Assembly (NCBI GenBank): GCA_023079485.1
Contig: CM041102.1
Location: 1,869,269-1,933,268, forward strand
Reading direction: 5' to 3'
Length of the DNA stretch: 64,000 bases
From: Archilochus colubris
Lineage: Eukaryota; Chordata; Aves; Apodiformes; Trochilidae
Translations under genes and position numbers: made by a program
The notes under the pieces: model-generated
Told to the model about the DNA's origin: nothing
Database searches by the model: none
The model's input: the letters and a program-made list of their open reading frames with translations, nothing else
In this document: positions 1 through 10,905 of the stretch, piece by piece
How positions within the stretch are numbered: the stretch's first letter is position 1
Layout: every line of letters starts with the position of its first letter

Positions 1-177
1 GGTAAGCAGTTTAAGCACTATTCCTGTCTGATTCATTAAAAAAATGCAGTAGCTCTATGGGCACAAAAGCCTGGTTCCTCGTGCATCTGATATATGATTG
101 GAAAGTTGGGTTCTGTCCTGTCCTGTTGTGTTTCCAGTGTCCCAAGTGGAACAGCAGATGTGTGACCAGTGACTCCT

Positions 178-207
178 GGGGAGAGGAGAGGAGAGGAGAG
201 GAGAGGA
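178..207 (+). repeat. (GGAGA)n microsatellite
   Basis: About five tandem GAGAG/GGAGA units form a short polypurine run. It is a simple sequence repeat with no sign of function. Confidence 0.85.
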
Positions 208-1075
208 CCCCAGGTCTGCTGTGCTGGCAGTGTCTGAGGAGAATTGTCACTGAAAGATGTGAGCCAGATCCTCCCTAGGTGTAAACTGGCAAATCCTTAA
301 TAAAGTTAATGATTTACTGATTTAGTCCAGCTGAGGTCTGGCACTCTGTGTGTGAGTGTCAAGAAGAGGAACTATTTATTCCTAAGTGAACCATTAACTT
401 CGGGTCCTTTATGTTCATCTCTGCAGTTAAAATTCCTACTGCGTTTCTTCTAAAGAAAAAGGGGTGACATACACACGAGTCGTGGCCACATACCATGCAC
501 CATGACCAGCAGAAGCTGTCATTAGGACTTCTCAATAGGCCTATAAAAGTAACTGGATTTTTTTTTCTGCCAAGTCAAGTATAGACCTTTTGGATCAAAC
601 CATTACAAAAATATTTTCATGCAAATCGAGACACCAAAATGTGTTTCTTGAGGGTAAAACAACGCTCAGCATTTCATTCTGATTCAGGCTTGCAAGGATA
701 TATATTTCAAATAGAATTACAGGCAGCTTTGGAAAGCACAGATCACCTCAAGCAGTAAAACCATTTAACTATCAAATATAAAAACTACGTTGTCCAAATC
801 TCTCTGCTCGGTTTGCAGACAACCATGACACTGCCTGAGCCCCTGGGGTTTGCTACCAGTACAACTTTTATTCTGCTTTCCTAAATCTAAACCTCCTGTA
901 GTCCAGGTGACTGCAGCTTGTAGGACTGATGGAGCCCTTGAAAGGAAGAAGAGGAACAAAGCTGAGAGCTCTTGGCTCAGCCCTGTTCATGTTCCTGTAG
1001 TTTATGCACTGATGGTTGCTGCTTTGTTGTTACCACACGTGAGGCTAAGAAGGCACAAGAAATGGAAAAGGAAGC

Positions 1076-1109
1076 ATAGAAAAGTGATAAGTGATAGAAA
1101 AGTGATAAG
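1076..1109 (+). repeat. 18-bp tandem duplication
   Basis: The 16-mer beginning ATAGAAAAGTGATAAG occurs twice at an 18-bp offset, with TG between the copies. It looks like a recent local duplication. Confidence 0.85.
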
Positions 1110-3485
1110 AAATCTACTTGGTGGCCACTTCTGTTTAATATTTCTTGTTCTGCTCAGACTGCAGCAGAAATCTCCTCCAGGTTAGAAAGTATTTGGCTTT
1201 TCCCTCCCTGTGAGAGGACACAAGGTGAAAACTCTGTGCCTGCTTTGGCACAGAGTGTGAGATGTGTGCTGACCATACAGAGGCTGCTGGAGAAAAATGG
1301 ACAGAAGCCAAGGAGAAAAACTTCTCATCTTTAATGTGACCAAGATCCACTGACTGCTGCTCCTTGCTGCAGTGACACAACAGCAGGTTTCTACCAGCTG
1401 AGCTCTATGAGAACAGAGTTTGTCTCACTGCCTTATTTTGTGGCTGGGATGGACAATTTTAAAGCCACACAGGTATTCAGGTCCCAGACTCACACCTAAT
1501 AACTGGGTCATAACACCATCGTGGCTTCAGACAAAACAAATGCATGCAGAAGCAGCAAGACAGACCTATTACTAATCCCCCCAATGATTTGCACAATCAG
1601 ATACTTCTAAGAAACAGGACACTCACATGTTAAATGAGATTTTTCCAAATACACTCTGGCTGGAATATCATTCCTGAGGACTTGCAGTTGCTGCTGAGTC
1701 ACCTCATGACAATCACAAGAACAATGAGACTGTAACTGAGCTCAACCAGCCAAAATTTTAACCTGAGGAGACTTCTTTAATGAAAGATTTTGCTGCTGAT
1801 TCCAGTGATATAGAAGCAAACAAAATCTTTGCTCTTACCACCTTTAGTCCTAAAGATGTAGGAATGCCTAACCAACACTGTTAGTTAGAATTCTTACCCA
1901 TAAAATGTCACTTTTGGTTAGTCAAAACCATTTACAAATTCAAGTCAATCAGAAAGATTAAACAAATGTTAAAACCCTATAATTTTTATCTTAATGCTTA
2001 CAAATGAAGTGACTGAAGGGATTCAAACGATATGAGCTTTAAAACTATATTAAAGCCAGAAAATATTTTCTCCTGTTGTGGACATTGGAACACCTCCTAC
2101 TTCAGTTTGCTGGTGAGGTTTATTTATTGCTTTGGTGCTCATAGGCAGGCTGGGCTGGAAAAGCAACCCAGATACAAGCTGTGAAAACTGTCCTCATTTA
2201 ACATCCATGTCAACATTTCAAAACTTCAGATAAGCTTCTAGCTACCTGAAAACAAAAAGTAGATGGAAATTATGAAAAAATATTATTTTTAGTTCTGGAA
2301 AGTTGCTAACTTTCTGCTGTGCTGGTGAATGATTTTGTCCAGAGAAAACAAAGCCAGCCTCACTGGGTATGAACTTTTCTTACTTTATCTTTTGTGCGTG
2401 TGTGTGTCAATACCACTGTGAAGACAACCAGACATGGCCATGCACACTGCAAGTACAAGCCACACACAAACAGTGCCATAAAACCGAGCAGCAATTCGAA
2501 GCAGAACATTCTGGTGAAGCTAAAATTAGAAAATGGTTATTCAAAACTTGTGCTAGTTCCAGTTCTTAGAGCCGATTCTACTCAGAACTGCGCCGTTCTG
2601 AACGCTCGGCCAGGATTAATAAATCGGCTCTTTTCCTGAGGTTTTATTTCATCCAACGCAATTTGACAAACTCCTATGGAATGTTTAACACGGCATCGCT
2701 CTTATCTAGCAGCCCGGCGTGAGGCCGCTTGGTTGGAACCATCTGATATATTTATTAAAAGCCTCCAGAAGGTCACTGAGGCTGCAAACCAAGGTCAGCC
2801 ATAAGAATGTCTGTCTGGAGATGGATGAACTGCTCCGGGCTCCCCCACCTGCCGAAGGCTCTAATGAGCCAGCTGAGAGTTCCTGTCATAGCAAACATAC
2901 CCCTTCTCCATTATAACCTCTGGAGCTGCCTGAAAACATCTGAGCACGTAGAGTTTTAGGAGTAGACATTTGATGGCGATGAAAGAAATAAAAACAAGCC
3001 CAGGGAGAACACTGAGACACCGCTGAAGAGGGAAATAAACCCAGTTTGCCTATCCTCTGGTGAAAGATGTAATGCGTTTCACTCTGAACTCGAGGCACGG
3101 ATCTTATTTATGTCTCTTTTAAACCAGATTGCGAGTGAGTCAGACGGTTTGTGTCTACAAGAATTCGATAATAGTCGAGGAAAGAGGCTCAGGCGCAGGC
3201 AGGCCCCGGAAACCCTTCCATAGAGCAAGGTGCGGACACCGCATCCATAGGGACACCGGCCTTGTTCGGCTGTGTATCCCGGGGAAAGGAGCTCGAATTC
3301 AGGAAATAACCCACGCACAGTGTCAGAGAGAGTTGTCTTGTCTACCAGAGAAGTACTGAAAGGAGAAATATTTCAGAGCCAGCTCGATGTTGGCTGATGC
3401 AGCTGCAGCCACAGGAGTTGTGATGGTCACAGAGACCACAGGCTCACAGCATGGCTGCCAGACGGTAAAATACAGGCGCAGATTA

Positions 3486-3517
3486 TTATATATACACTTA
3501 TATATATATATATATTT
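3486..3517. repeat. (TA)n microsatellite
   Basis: An alternating TA run interrupted by ACACT, embedded in the otherwise GC-rich island. Confidence 0.85.
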
Positions 3518-4013
3518 AGCGCAAAACCCGAGGGAGTGACAGTAGAGAGGCGATGTATGGCGCTGCAGCGTGAAGGCCGCTGACCCCCATGCCTCTCCCC
3601 TCACACCGCGGCGCCGCCGCCCCTGAGGGCCCCGCCCAGCCCCACGCAGAGCTCCGCCCCCATTTTCCCCTCAGCGCCTCAGAGCCCGCGCTGCCCCCGA
3701 CCCGAGCGGTCGTTTCTCTCTTCTGTCCCTCTGTCCCTTTCTCTCTTTCTCAAATCGATGAAAATCGTTCGAAATGAGGCAGGAAAAACTTTATTTATAG
3801 AAACGTAAGCGCCAGGTAGAACCTGGCTCTGCCTCTGAGGCGGTGAAAAGCGACCGAGCCCGCGGCTCTGGCAGCAGCGGCCCTGCGCTGCCATCTGCAG
3901 CCCTCAGCGGGAACCGCCGCCCCGGGGAACGGGGAGACAGACCGGGCAGGGCAGGGCACGACAGGCCGGGGCGGACAGGGCCCGAGAGGGCTGGTGGAAA
4001 AGGCGGGATTGTT

Positions 4014-4385
4014 GGTGCCGTGAGGGAGCAGCCCCGGGACCGTGAGGGAACAACCCCGGGACCCTGAGGGAATAACCCTGAGGGAACAACCCCAGGACCC
4101 TGAGGGAACAACCCCAGGACCCTGAGGGAACCACCCCGGGGTCCTGAGGGAACAACCCCGGGGTCCTAAGGGAATAACCCTGAGGCCCTGAGGGAACAAC
4201 CACCGGGGCCGTGCGGGAACAGACCCGGGACCGTGAGGGAACCATCCCGGGGTCCTGAGGGAACAACCCCGGGGTCCTGAGGGGACAACCCCGGGACCGT
4301 GAGGGAACAGCCCCGGGGTTCTGAGAGGACAACCCCGAGACCTTGAGGGAACAACCCCGGGGCCCTAAGGGAGCAGCCCTGAGGC
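4014..4385 (+). repeat. 22-bp GC-rich minisatellite
   Basis: About sixteen head-to-tail copies of a unit close to ACCCTGAGGGAACAACCCCG plus GG. The first bases alternate between ACC, GTC and GCC variants. Most units are exactly 22 bp, and a few are shortened to about 20 or lengthened. Many units contain CCCGGG or CCGGGG, so the array is rich in CpG and in SmaI/HpaII-type sites. Because 22 is not a multiple of three and the unit contains no minus-strand stop, all three minus frames stay open across the array. This creates long Pro/Gly/Ser-rich open frames that should not be read as genes. Confidence 0.95.
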
Positions 4386-4635
4386 TGCTGTAAAGGAGGC
4401 TGCAGGTCCTAATGGATTGCTCCATGCCCAATCCAAGTTGAATACAGAGAATCTTCGATAGAATTAGAACAAAGTTCAGTTGAAAGGCACCTAAACCATC
4501 CGGAGTAATCTGTGTGCAGTCACAGGGTCTTGGCAAGATCTTATTTTGATGTCTGTGACTTACACAGCGTTGTCCTGAACTTACCAGTTTAAAACTTGGG
4601 CATAAAGTGGACTGAAAGACAAGACAAGGTAAATT
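4386..4635. other. Noncoding interval
   Basis: Unique AT-rich sequence between the minisatellite and the decayed CR1 copy. Nothing recognisable was seen. Confidence 0.6.
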
Positions 4636-4820
4636 TTTTACCTTGAGGACAGTCAAACACTGGGACATGCTTTCTCCCAGGGGGAATTGTACATTTTCCC
4701 AACTTGAGATTCAAGACTCAGCTCAACAGGGTGCTGAGACATCTCAAACTGTAGTATTAGAAGGGTTGTACCAGATGATTCTTGAGTTCCCTTCCAACGT
4801 GACGTTCTGTGGTACTATGA
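4636..4820 (+). mobile_element. Decayed CR1 LINE 3' end
   Basis: The segment follows the order of a CR1 3' end in sense orientation. A stretch resembling 'gaggacagtcaaacactggg' comes first, then a GAGATTCAAGACTC block. A GTTGTACCAGATGATTC block (normally GTTGGACTAGATGAT) follows, then GTTCCCTTCCAAC. A degraded tail resembling ATTCTATGATTCTATG ends it. The many mismatches indicate an older subfamily than the copies at 35-45 kb. It is 5'-truncated and encodes nothing intact. Identification rests on remembered CR1 structure, not an alignment. Confidence 0.7.
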
Positions 4821-7800
4821 AAGTTGTTCAAAAGACCCGAAGAATGGGAGATCCTAACTAGATGGGAAAACTTGGGTCAGGAATGCGCTATTGCCCATCA
4901 TCCAGGGTCAGCAGCCAAGCCTGTTCACTTCTGTGAAGTGTGGGTTGTCCTTTTCTGGGGTTAGTCCCACTCACAATGGGTTTTGAGAAACGTATGTTTG
5001 AAATAAGCACCAAGTATCCCTTGGAAATCATAATTTCTGGGTGCCTATGGTTTTTTTCATTCCACTGGAATGGTAATAAAAAACTACTTTTCTTCTGAAG
5101 GTGGGCAGCCTGTGGATCAGTTTAGCACAATAGCTGGGTATTAGGCAAAGATCTGTAGAGTTTTGGTGCCTTGGCTTTGCTATTGTAAACTGTCTGCTTT
5201 GCTTCGTTTCAAAACACTGGGGTTTCATATCAATCATAGTTTTCTGTTGGTTGATACTTGTTTGCTCTACTTCTCAGCTTTTAATACTGCCTCAGAAGTC
5301 TGTGCCAAGAACTGCATCACATTGATAGGAACAAAACCCTTGCAAATTCAAGCTGGCCCTCAAAATCCATTAGTGCCCTAGGAAATTCGGGAGTTGGAAC
5401 CATGGCAATAGAAAGGTACAGAATTGGTTTACATATGTTGACACCAGGATCTCAGTTGCACCCGTTAGGAGAGTAACTGCACTTGGTGATGAGTGAGTGG
5501 GTTCTCCAAGGGGGAATGGAAAAATCAGAAATGGACCCTGTGAGGGAGCAATACGCTAAGGTGCTGACAGCTTAATGAATAACTTGACTGTTATGACAGT
5601 AGGACACCTTGCAGTTCCAAGAGCAAATATTTGAAATCATATGCAATGCAGGAAATGTATATATGTATGTAGAGAATACATGGCTTACCCATATCACTAA
5701 CAGATGGTCTATGTTTTCACTTCAGAGGTTTTCTTCTGCACAATCATGAGTTACTGGGGGTGAGAGTGAATCCATAACTTGCAACTGATGACATAAAATG
5801 GAACAGTGTATTAAAGTCCCCTTTTTATGGTGGCCATATGGCTCAGAGGTTTTGGTAACAGCTAATTAAGATATTTGCCTGTAGTCGTCCCCCCCTATAA
5901 ACCTACTACTCCTACAGCTCCAAAAGCTTTAGCCAGGCTGTATGCTGAAAAGGTGGCTATTAGGGGATGGTTCTTTAAGGATACAGCTACATTTTAAAAA
6001 AAAAAAGAATTTTGGTCTTCATGTACATTCTCCTAAAGCTTCAGTGGGCCATGGAGATAAAATACTTGGTTTTGTCCAATTATTTTGCTTTATTGGGGCA
6101 CATTGAAGAGGGGGATTTGTGAGGATCTGGGTGTTTCTCTGACACTTCTGGGGACCTGAAGGCTGTTCCAGGCTTATCAATCTTGAGCCTCTCTCATCCT
6201 GTCATTCCCAGACAAGTAGAACCAGGAATCCCTGCAGGAGGAGGGGGAAGGAAAGATGGTTGCTGGTCCTACACGTAATACTGAAGGAAAATAGTGCTGA
6301 GGAAACTGAAATGAATAGAATTATTAAATGAAATGCAGAAAAACCCAAAACTGACCATTAAAAAAACTCCTGTATGAGGCTTCCCTTATACAAGCAGATC
6401 ATTCCATGCTCACCACTGTCCCAGCTTTAACTTTCTGATCGTTACACACAGCCCATCTTCTGGGAGTCAACTCTCCAATCCCACATACAGGGTTTGGTAG
6501 GGCTCAGTCCTTGGGGAAAGAACAGTCCAACACAAGCATTTCATGTGAGCCTGGCAAGGTAATTGTCTCCTGCAGCTGTCAGGACTAATCACTCAATGAA
6601 AACCAGGCCCCAGCATTTGTGGTAGCCTGAGGGCAAGCAAAATATCAATTGGGCTACAAATCAAGAGTGCAGCATCCTCTTGCACCATGAATCAGTTAAA
6701 TGAGACAGGCAATTCAAGTGCTAAGTCAACATGGTCTGTATAAACAGGAGTTTGGAAACTCTTTCAGTGATTTGCTTCACCTTTTAAAAATAAGGCAGAT
6801 TAAAAAAAAAAAATTAATGAAGTGCTTGGGTTGGACAAACTGATTTGAATAAAATAACCACAATTCTGCCATCCTCACAGAAATTCCAGCTCAGTATCTG
6901 ATCTGTTTTGGTTGGGAAATGTTGACAGATCTTTTAAGAAAATTTCATACTTCTTTCTTGTTCATTTAATTGTGGATCTGAAGCAGAATTGTAATACACT
7001 GGAAGTCACTTGAAGTCTTACTCATCCTAAAGGACACATTGGGTCTCCTTGGGCACGGGTGGTTTGCAGAGCAAAGAAACTGGAATCAGCTTTGCAAAGA
7101 GCTTTTTAAATAGGCAAATCCTTATTGACAGATCAAACTCAGCCATTTTGCCTGAAATTATCCCTTCATCCCGAATTCCTACTGAAGAGCATGAATCCAA
7201 ACCAGAAGAAAGTTGCCATAAAACTGTTGCTACATAACTTGTTTTTTACAAAAGCAGCAGAGGAAAATCCCTAAGAGGTTCCAGGGATCATAGGCAGGCA
7301 GGGCTGAATAAAATTCCAGCTCTGAACAGAGTCGGAGGGAAAACAGATCAATATTAAAAAAAAAAAAAGTTAAAAAGATTAAAAATTGTCATACCTGACA
7401 TATTGTTGTCAGGGAGGGTAGAGCTGGATAAAAAAAAAGTTTCAAAGATGTATGTTCATGAAAAAAGGTCATGCTTTTCAGTGGTATAGAAAAGAAAATC
7501 AAGTTCACCTCTGATTTCTCTCATTTCACTTCTCTGGCCTTTGCAGGGAGACTGTCAGATTTCCCAGCATGTGTATGTGAAATGCCTGTATTCCCCTCCC
7601 CAAAGCAAGGATTTCATGTGGGAGAGCACATTCTGCTAATATTTCCTGTGAGGTATGCGTGCACTCACTTCAACTGTAAAACATGACACCTTGAAAGAAA
7701 AAAAAAAGTCAACTCTGTGTGCTTTGCATCATCCACACCAGCAGAAATCCTGCATGAAGATCATCTGCCAGGTCTTGAAAATGCAAAAGCAGAGCAAGTG

Positions 7801-7840
7801 TCTCAGGCTCTGCTGTGGCAGAGCAGGATGGAAAGAGATG
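4821..7840. other. Noncoding interval, no gene recognised
   Basis: AT-rich single-copy sequence with short homopolymer runs (A at about 5995-6006, 6800-6812 and 7355-7368). No exon with good splice context or recognisable protein was found. Open frames here are under 110 codons and look random. Confidence 0.65.
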
Positions 7841-7854
7841 TCAAGCAAACATCT

Positions 7855-8416
7855 TTATCAGGAGGGAGGGGAGCTGTGAGGTTACTGCTTGCTCTGAGTT
7901 CTGGGGAGGGGGAAGGCTCCTCAGAGCCCCCTGTCTCTGCTGCCTTCCCTCTCCCCCTGACTGCCACTTCTAGACGTGAGGAACAGACAAACTCTTATCA
8001 CTGGCAGTGTCTTTAAAGATGCCCACACATGTTCCCTGCAGGCCAGAGAGGGAAAAAAAAAGTGCATTTTGTCTGGACAGGTATCAGTTTTAAGCTTGTC
8101 TTATCTCCACACACCCACCAACCTCCCCACGTGGGAGCAGGGCTATCTCTGCACAGTGTGCAGGGTGAGCTCCAGCTCTCCCTTCTGAGAGCTGATAAGA
8201 AGGGATGCATGAATTGCCCTTTTCAGCCAAGCTCACCGTGTGCAGCCAATCTTTATCTCCAGCCTTAAGGAAGGAAAAGCAGAAACCAGCTAAAAGCCTT
8301 TCTTTCCTCTATTCTCTGATATTCTATAAGTCACATTGGGAGATTAATATTGCAACCCGGCCCTCCTCCCTCTACCCCTCCAAAAAAATCCCTGTTGTGA
8401 CTAAGCAGGCTGATAA
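7855..8416. promoter_or_regulatory. GATA-motif cluster, candidate enhancer
   Basis: Seven GATA-type hexamers lie within about 560 bp: TTATCA at 7855-7860 and 7995-8000, TTATCT at 8101-8106 and 8253-8258, CTATCT at 8143-8148, and TGATAA at 8193-8198 and 8411-8416. Directly next to the third is CACACCCACC at 8110-8119, a CACCC element of the kind bound by KLF factors. It is followed by an E-box CACGTG in CCCCACGTGGG. GATA plus CACCC spacing of this kind is familiar from erythroid and megakaryocytic enhancers in vertebrates. That knowledge is general, and nothing here shows activity. A chance excess of a 6-bp motif in a modestly biased sequence cannot be excluded. Confidence 0.35.
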
Positions 8417-10028
8417 ACTTCAAAATAAAAACAGATGTGGCAGGAAGAATGATTTACAGACTCCCCCAGACACTGCAGTTTCTACATAATGCCAGGGTTT
8501 GGGGCTTTTTTATGTTACTGTCCACCTAGTATTATTCAGCCCATATCTGCTTCTACATTTGGAGAGGAAGGGAGGTGGGAACACTGCTCAGACCTAGGGA
8601 CACCAGCACAAGAGCAGCAAAGCATTGCTGGGGTGTGCTGGAAGCTGCCAGAGATCCAAAGTGATGGCTGCAACTCATAGATGAAAAAGAGGAGTGGGGG
8701 AAAAAGTTACATGGGAAGGAAGGAGGAGAAATGAAGAAATATTTTCTCCCTTTTCCCAGTGGAAAGTCAATGAAAAAGTGCAATAAGTATACACTGGAGT
8801 GGTCAGGAGGCAAGAAGTGAATGGAACTGGGGAAATGGAAGATAAGGTGATAGCCACTGAAGTGGAAAAAAAATAATAATAAAAACAAAGATGTGAAAGG
8901 AAGATCAGTGCTCAGATGCCATCTGAAGAGCACTGAATGCCTCTGAAGTGCACTCCAGTATCTTCCAGCTATTCCCTTCCACAGAGGAGGGGGACAGATG
9001 AAGGTCCATGAAAATGCACATATTTGGGAAGGCTTGGAGCAAAGTCTGATAGCAGGGAAATGCAGTTCAGTGGCACAGGTTGAGCTTCCCAGCACGTGCT
9101 GTTCTGTTGTGAGTGACTGGCAGTCTTGGGATGCTTCCAGTTTTGAAATTTCAGCTTCTTCTGCCTTAAATGGGAGCAGATAACTCTTAATTACTTACAT
9201 TGGGTCATTCAAATCTCCACTCAGTAATTGGGTCAGCAAGTGAGGATGTGCAGATTGTCTGTCTTCCTGCTGCATTGCTGTACCCAAGGCCTCGTGGTAA
9301 TAGAAATCTGCTGATTTTTTTTCTTAAAAATTCCATTTCATACGAAGCATCCCCAGACACATCCACAAGCATCCCTGACATTGTGTGGGGAGATCACTGA
9401 TAAGTTAAATGTACAAAAAGACTGATAAATTATATCTACAAAAACACTTCACAGGACAACATCCAGGAGAGAAGGTGCTTGAACTTGAGGCAGTTGCTTG
9501 GCATTACTTGTTGATATCTGGTGCTGGTTCAGATCACGTGCTATCTCGATTCCTTTGCTGGCTTTCTAGCATTTCATGCCTGTTTTCACTCAAGTGTTTA
9601 CTTCTATAAACAGAGCTAACCTTAGAAAACAATATAATGACATCCTTCCTGGGGGAGGAGGGGGAGAGAAGTTTCCTCAAATTACTCAGGAAGGTTTCCG
9701 CTGGCTTTTTATTTTCAATAATCCAAGAGGCAAATGGCCGCTCCTGAACTCTGCCCTCTGCCCTTTTTATTTTGCAACTTGGGCAAAGATCAAGCCCAGA
9801 GTCAGAAGTGTCAGCAAAAATGGCTGTGATATGCATGTGCTTTCCTTTATGAAAGTCCTTGTGATTGTGTTTACGGAATTCATTACAAACTCAGGACCCA
9901 GATTAAAAGCAAATGGCTGAGTGTCCTGTGGGGAGTTGTGGGGCTGAGGATGCAACTTGTGACAGAGAGGTGCAGGAGATCAGGAAGGGGAAAGGGAGCA
10001 GTTGGGTTTGGGTTGGGATGTGGGAGTC
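8417..10028. other. Noncoding interval, no gene recognised
   Basis: Mostly AT-rich sequence with purine-rich patches around 8670-8890. A 180-codon minus-strand frame at 8553-9095 arises from a pyrimidine-rich stretch, giving Phe/Ser/Leu/Pro runs on translation. It has no domain and no splice context, and is not called as a gene. Confidence 0.65.
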
Positions 10029-10242
10029 ACCAAGAGGACTGGAGATGAAGGGGGGGAAGAAACAAAATAAAAAAAAAGATAAAGTGCTTCACATCAGCAC
10101 CAAGACAAAACAGAGTGGGTACCCACTTCAAGTAATGCCTGAGCTTGGTAGAGTCCTTGGTTTAAAAAAAGAAAACAAAAAAAAAGGAAAAAACACAAAC
10201 AAAATTAATAAAAAAAGAAGAAAAAACTAACAAAAAAAAATA
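10029..10242 (+). repeat. A-rich low-complexity flank
   Basis: Long A and AAAC/AAAG runs lead into the polypurine satellite. This is simple sequence with no coding content. Confidence 0.8.
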
Positions 10243-10670
10243 AGGGAAAGGGAGGGAAGGAAGGGAGGGAAAAGGGAGGGAAGGAAGGGAGGGAAGGAAG
10301 GGAGGGAAGGAAGGGAGGAAGGAAGGGAGGGAAGGAAGGAGGGAAGGAAGGGAGGAAGGAAGGGAGGGAAGGAGGGAAGGAAGGGAGGGAAGGAAGGGAG
10401 GGAAGGAAGGGAGGGAAGGAAGGGAGGGAAGCAAGGGAGGGAAGCAGGGAGGGAAGCAAGGGAGGGAAGCGAGGAAGGGAGGGAAGCAAGGGAGGGAAGC
10501 AAGGGAGGGAAGCAAGGGAGGGAAGCAAGGGAGGGAAGCAAGGGAGGGAAGCAAGGGAGGGAAGCAAGGGAGGGAAGCAAGGGAGGGAAGCAAGGGAGGG
10601 AAGCAAGGGAGGGAAGCAAGGGAGGGAAGCATGGGAGGGAAGCATGGGAGGGAAGCATGGGAGGGAGGTG
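10243..10670 (+). repeat. 13-bp polypurine satellite
   Basis: Tandem units are close to GGGAGGGAAGGAA in the first part and change to GGGAGGGAAGCAA from about 10430. The last three copies read GGGAGGGAAGCAT. The plus strand is almost pure purine with repeated GGGAGGG tracts. Minus-strand translation gives artefactual Pro/Phe/Leu/Ser open frames of more than 200 codons. The ordered change of unit type along the array suggests block-wise expansion of successive variants. Confidence 0.95.
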
Positions 10671-10752
10671 GGGAAACGGGGAAAGAAAAAGGAAAAAAAA
10701 GGAAAAAGGGGAAAAGAAGGAAAAGAAAAAATGGAAAAAAGGAAACGGAAAA

Positions 10753-10813
<61 letters not shown>

Positions 10814-10905
10814 AAAAACCAAAACATGAAAAAACCCCAAGAAAATGGAAAAAATAAATGAAAAACGAAAACAAAAGCCAAAACCTAAACAGAAAAGAAA
10901 GACAT
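10671..10905 (+). repeat. A-rich tract with 53-base poly(A)
   Basis: G-and-A low-complexity sequence leads into an uninterrupted A run at 10756-10808, then further AAAAC/AAAG-rich sequence. It could be the tail of an old retroposon, a slipped simple repeat, or partly an assembly artefact. No retroposon body was recognised beside it. Confidence 0.9.

Larger units (their letters stand above)
1..3129. other. Noncoding interval, no gene recognised
   Basis: AT-rich sequence with only short open frames that lack splice context or recognisable domains. Two small direct repeats are visible. One is a GGAGA pentanucleotide run at about 178-207. The other is a 16-bp identical duplication with period 18, at 1076-1091 and 1094-1109. 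CpG frequency begins to rise after about 2560, on the approach to the island that follows. Intergenic or intronic DNA is the best description. Confidence 0.7.
3130..4385. promoter_or_regulatory. CpG island, possible promoter
   Basis: CpG dinucleotides are dense here, in contrast to the CpG-poor surroundings. The sequence at 3541-4040 is especially GC-rich. GC-box matches are visible: CCCCGCCC at 3630-3637 and CCGCCCCC at 3654-3661. On the minus strand a TATAAATA string lies at 3792-3799 and overlaps an AATAAA-type string, so it could equally be a polyadenylation signal or neither. No first exon with a recognisable protein was found on either strand. The downstream third of the island is a minisatellite, which by itself inflates the CpG count. 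It could be an orphan CpG island, a lncRNA promoter, or simply GC-rich repeat expansion. Promoter activity is inferred from composition only. Confidence 0.45.

Noticed and set aside
3790..3799. Minus-strand TATAAATA box or AATAAA signal in the CpG island
   Set aside because: The same bases satisfy both readings and nothing downstream identifies an exon or a transcript end.
3791..4668. Long Pro/Gly/Ser-rich minus-strand open frames, up to 254 codons
   Set aside because: They are produced by the 22-bp minisatellite, which lacks minus-strand stops in every frame. No domain or splice context.
8553..9095. 180-codon minus-strand open frame
   Set aside because: Pyrimidine-biased sequence with no recognisable domain. 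One or two frames of this length are expected by chance in 64 kb over six frames under uniform composition.
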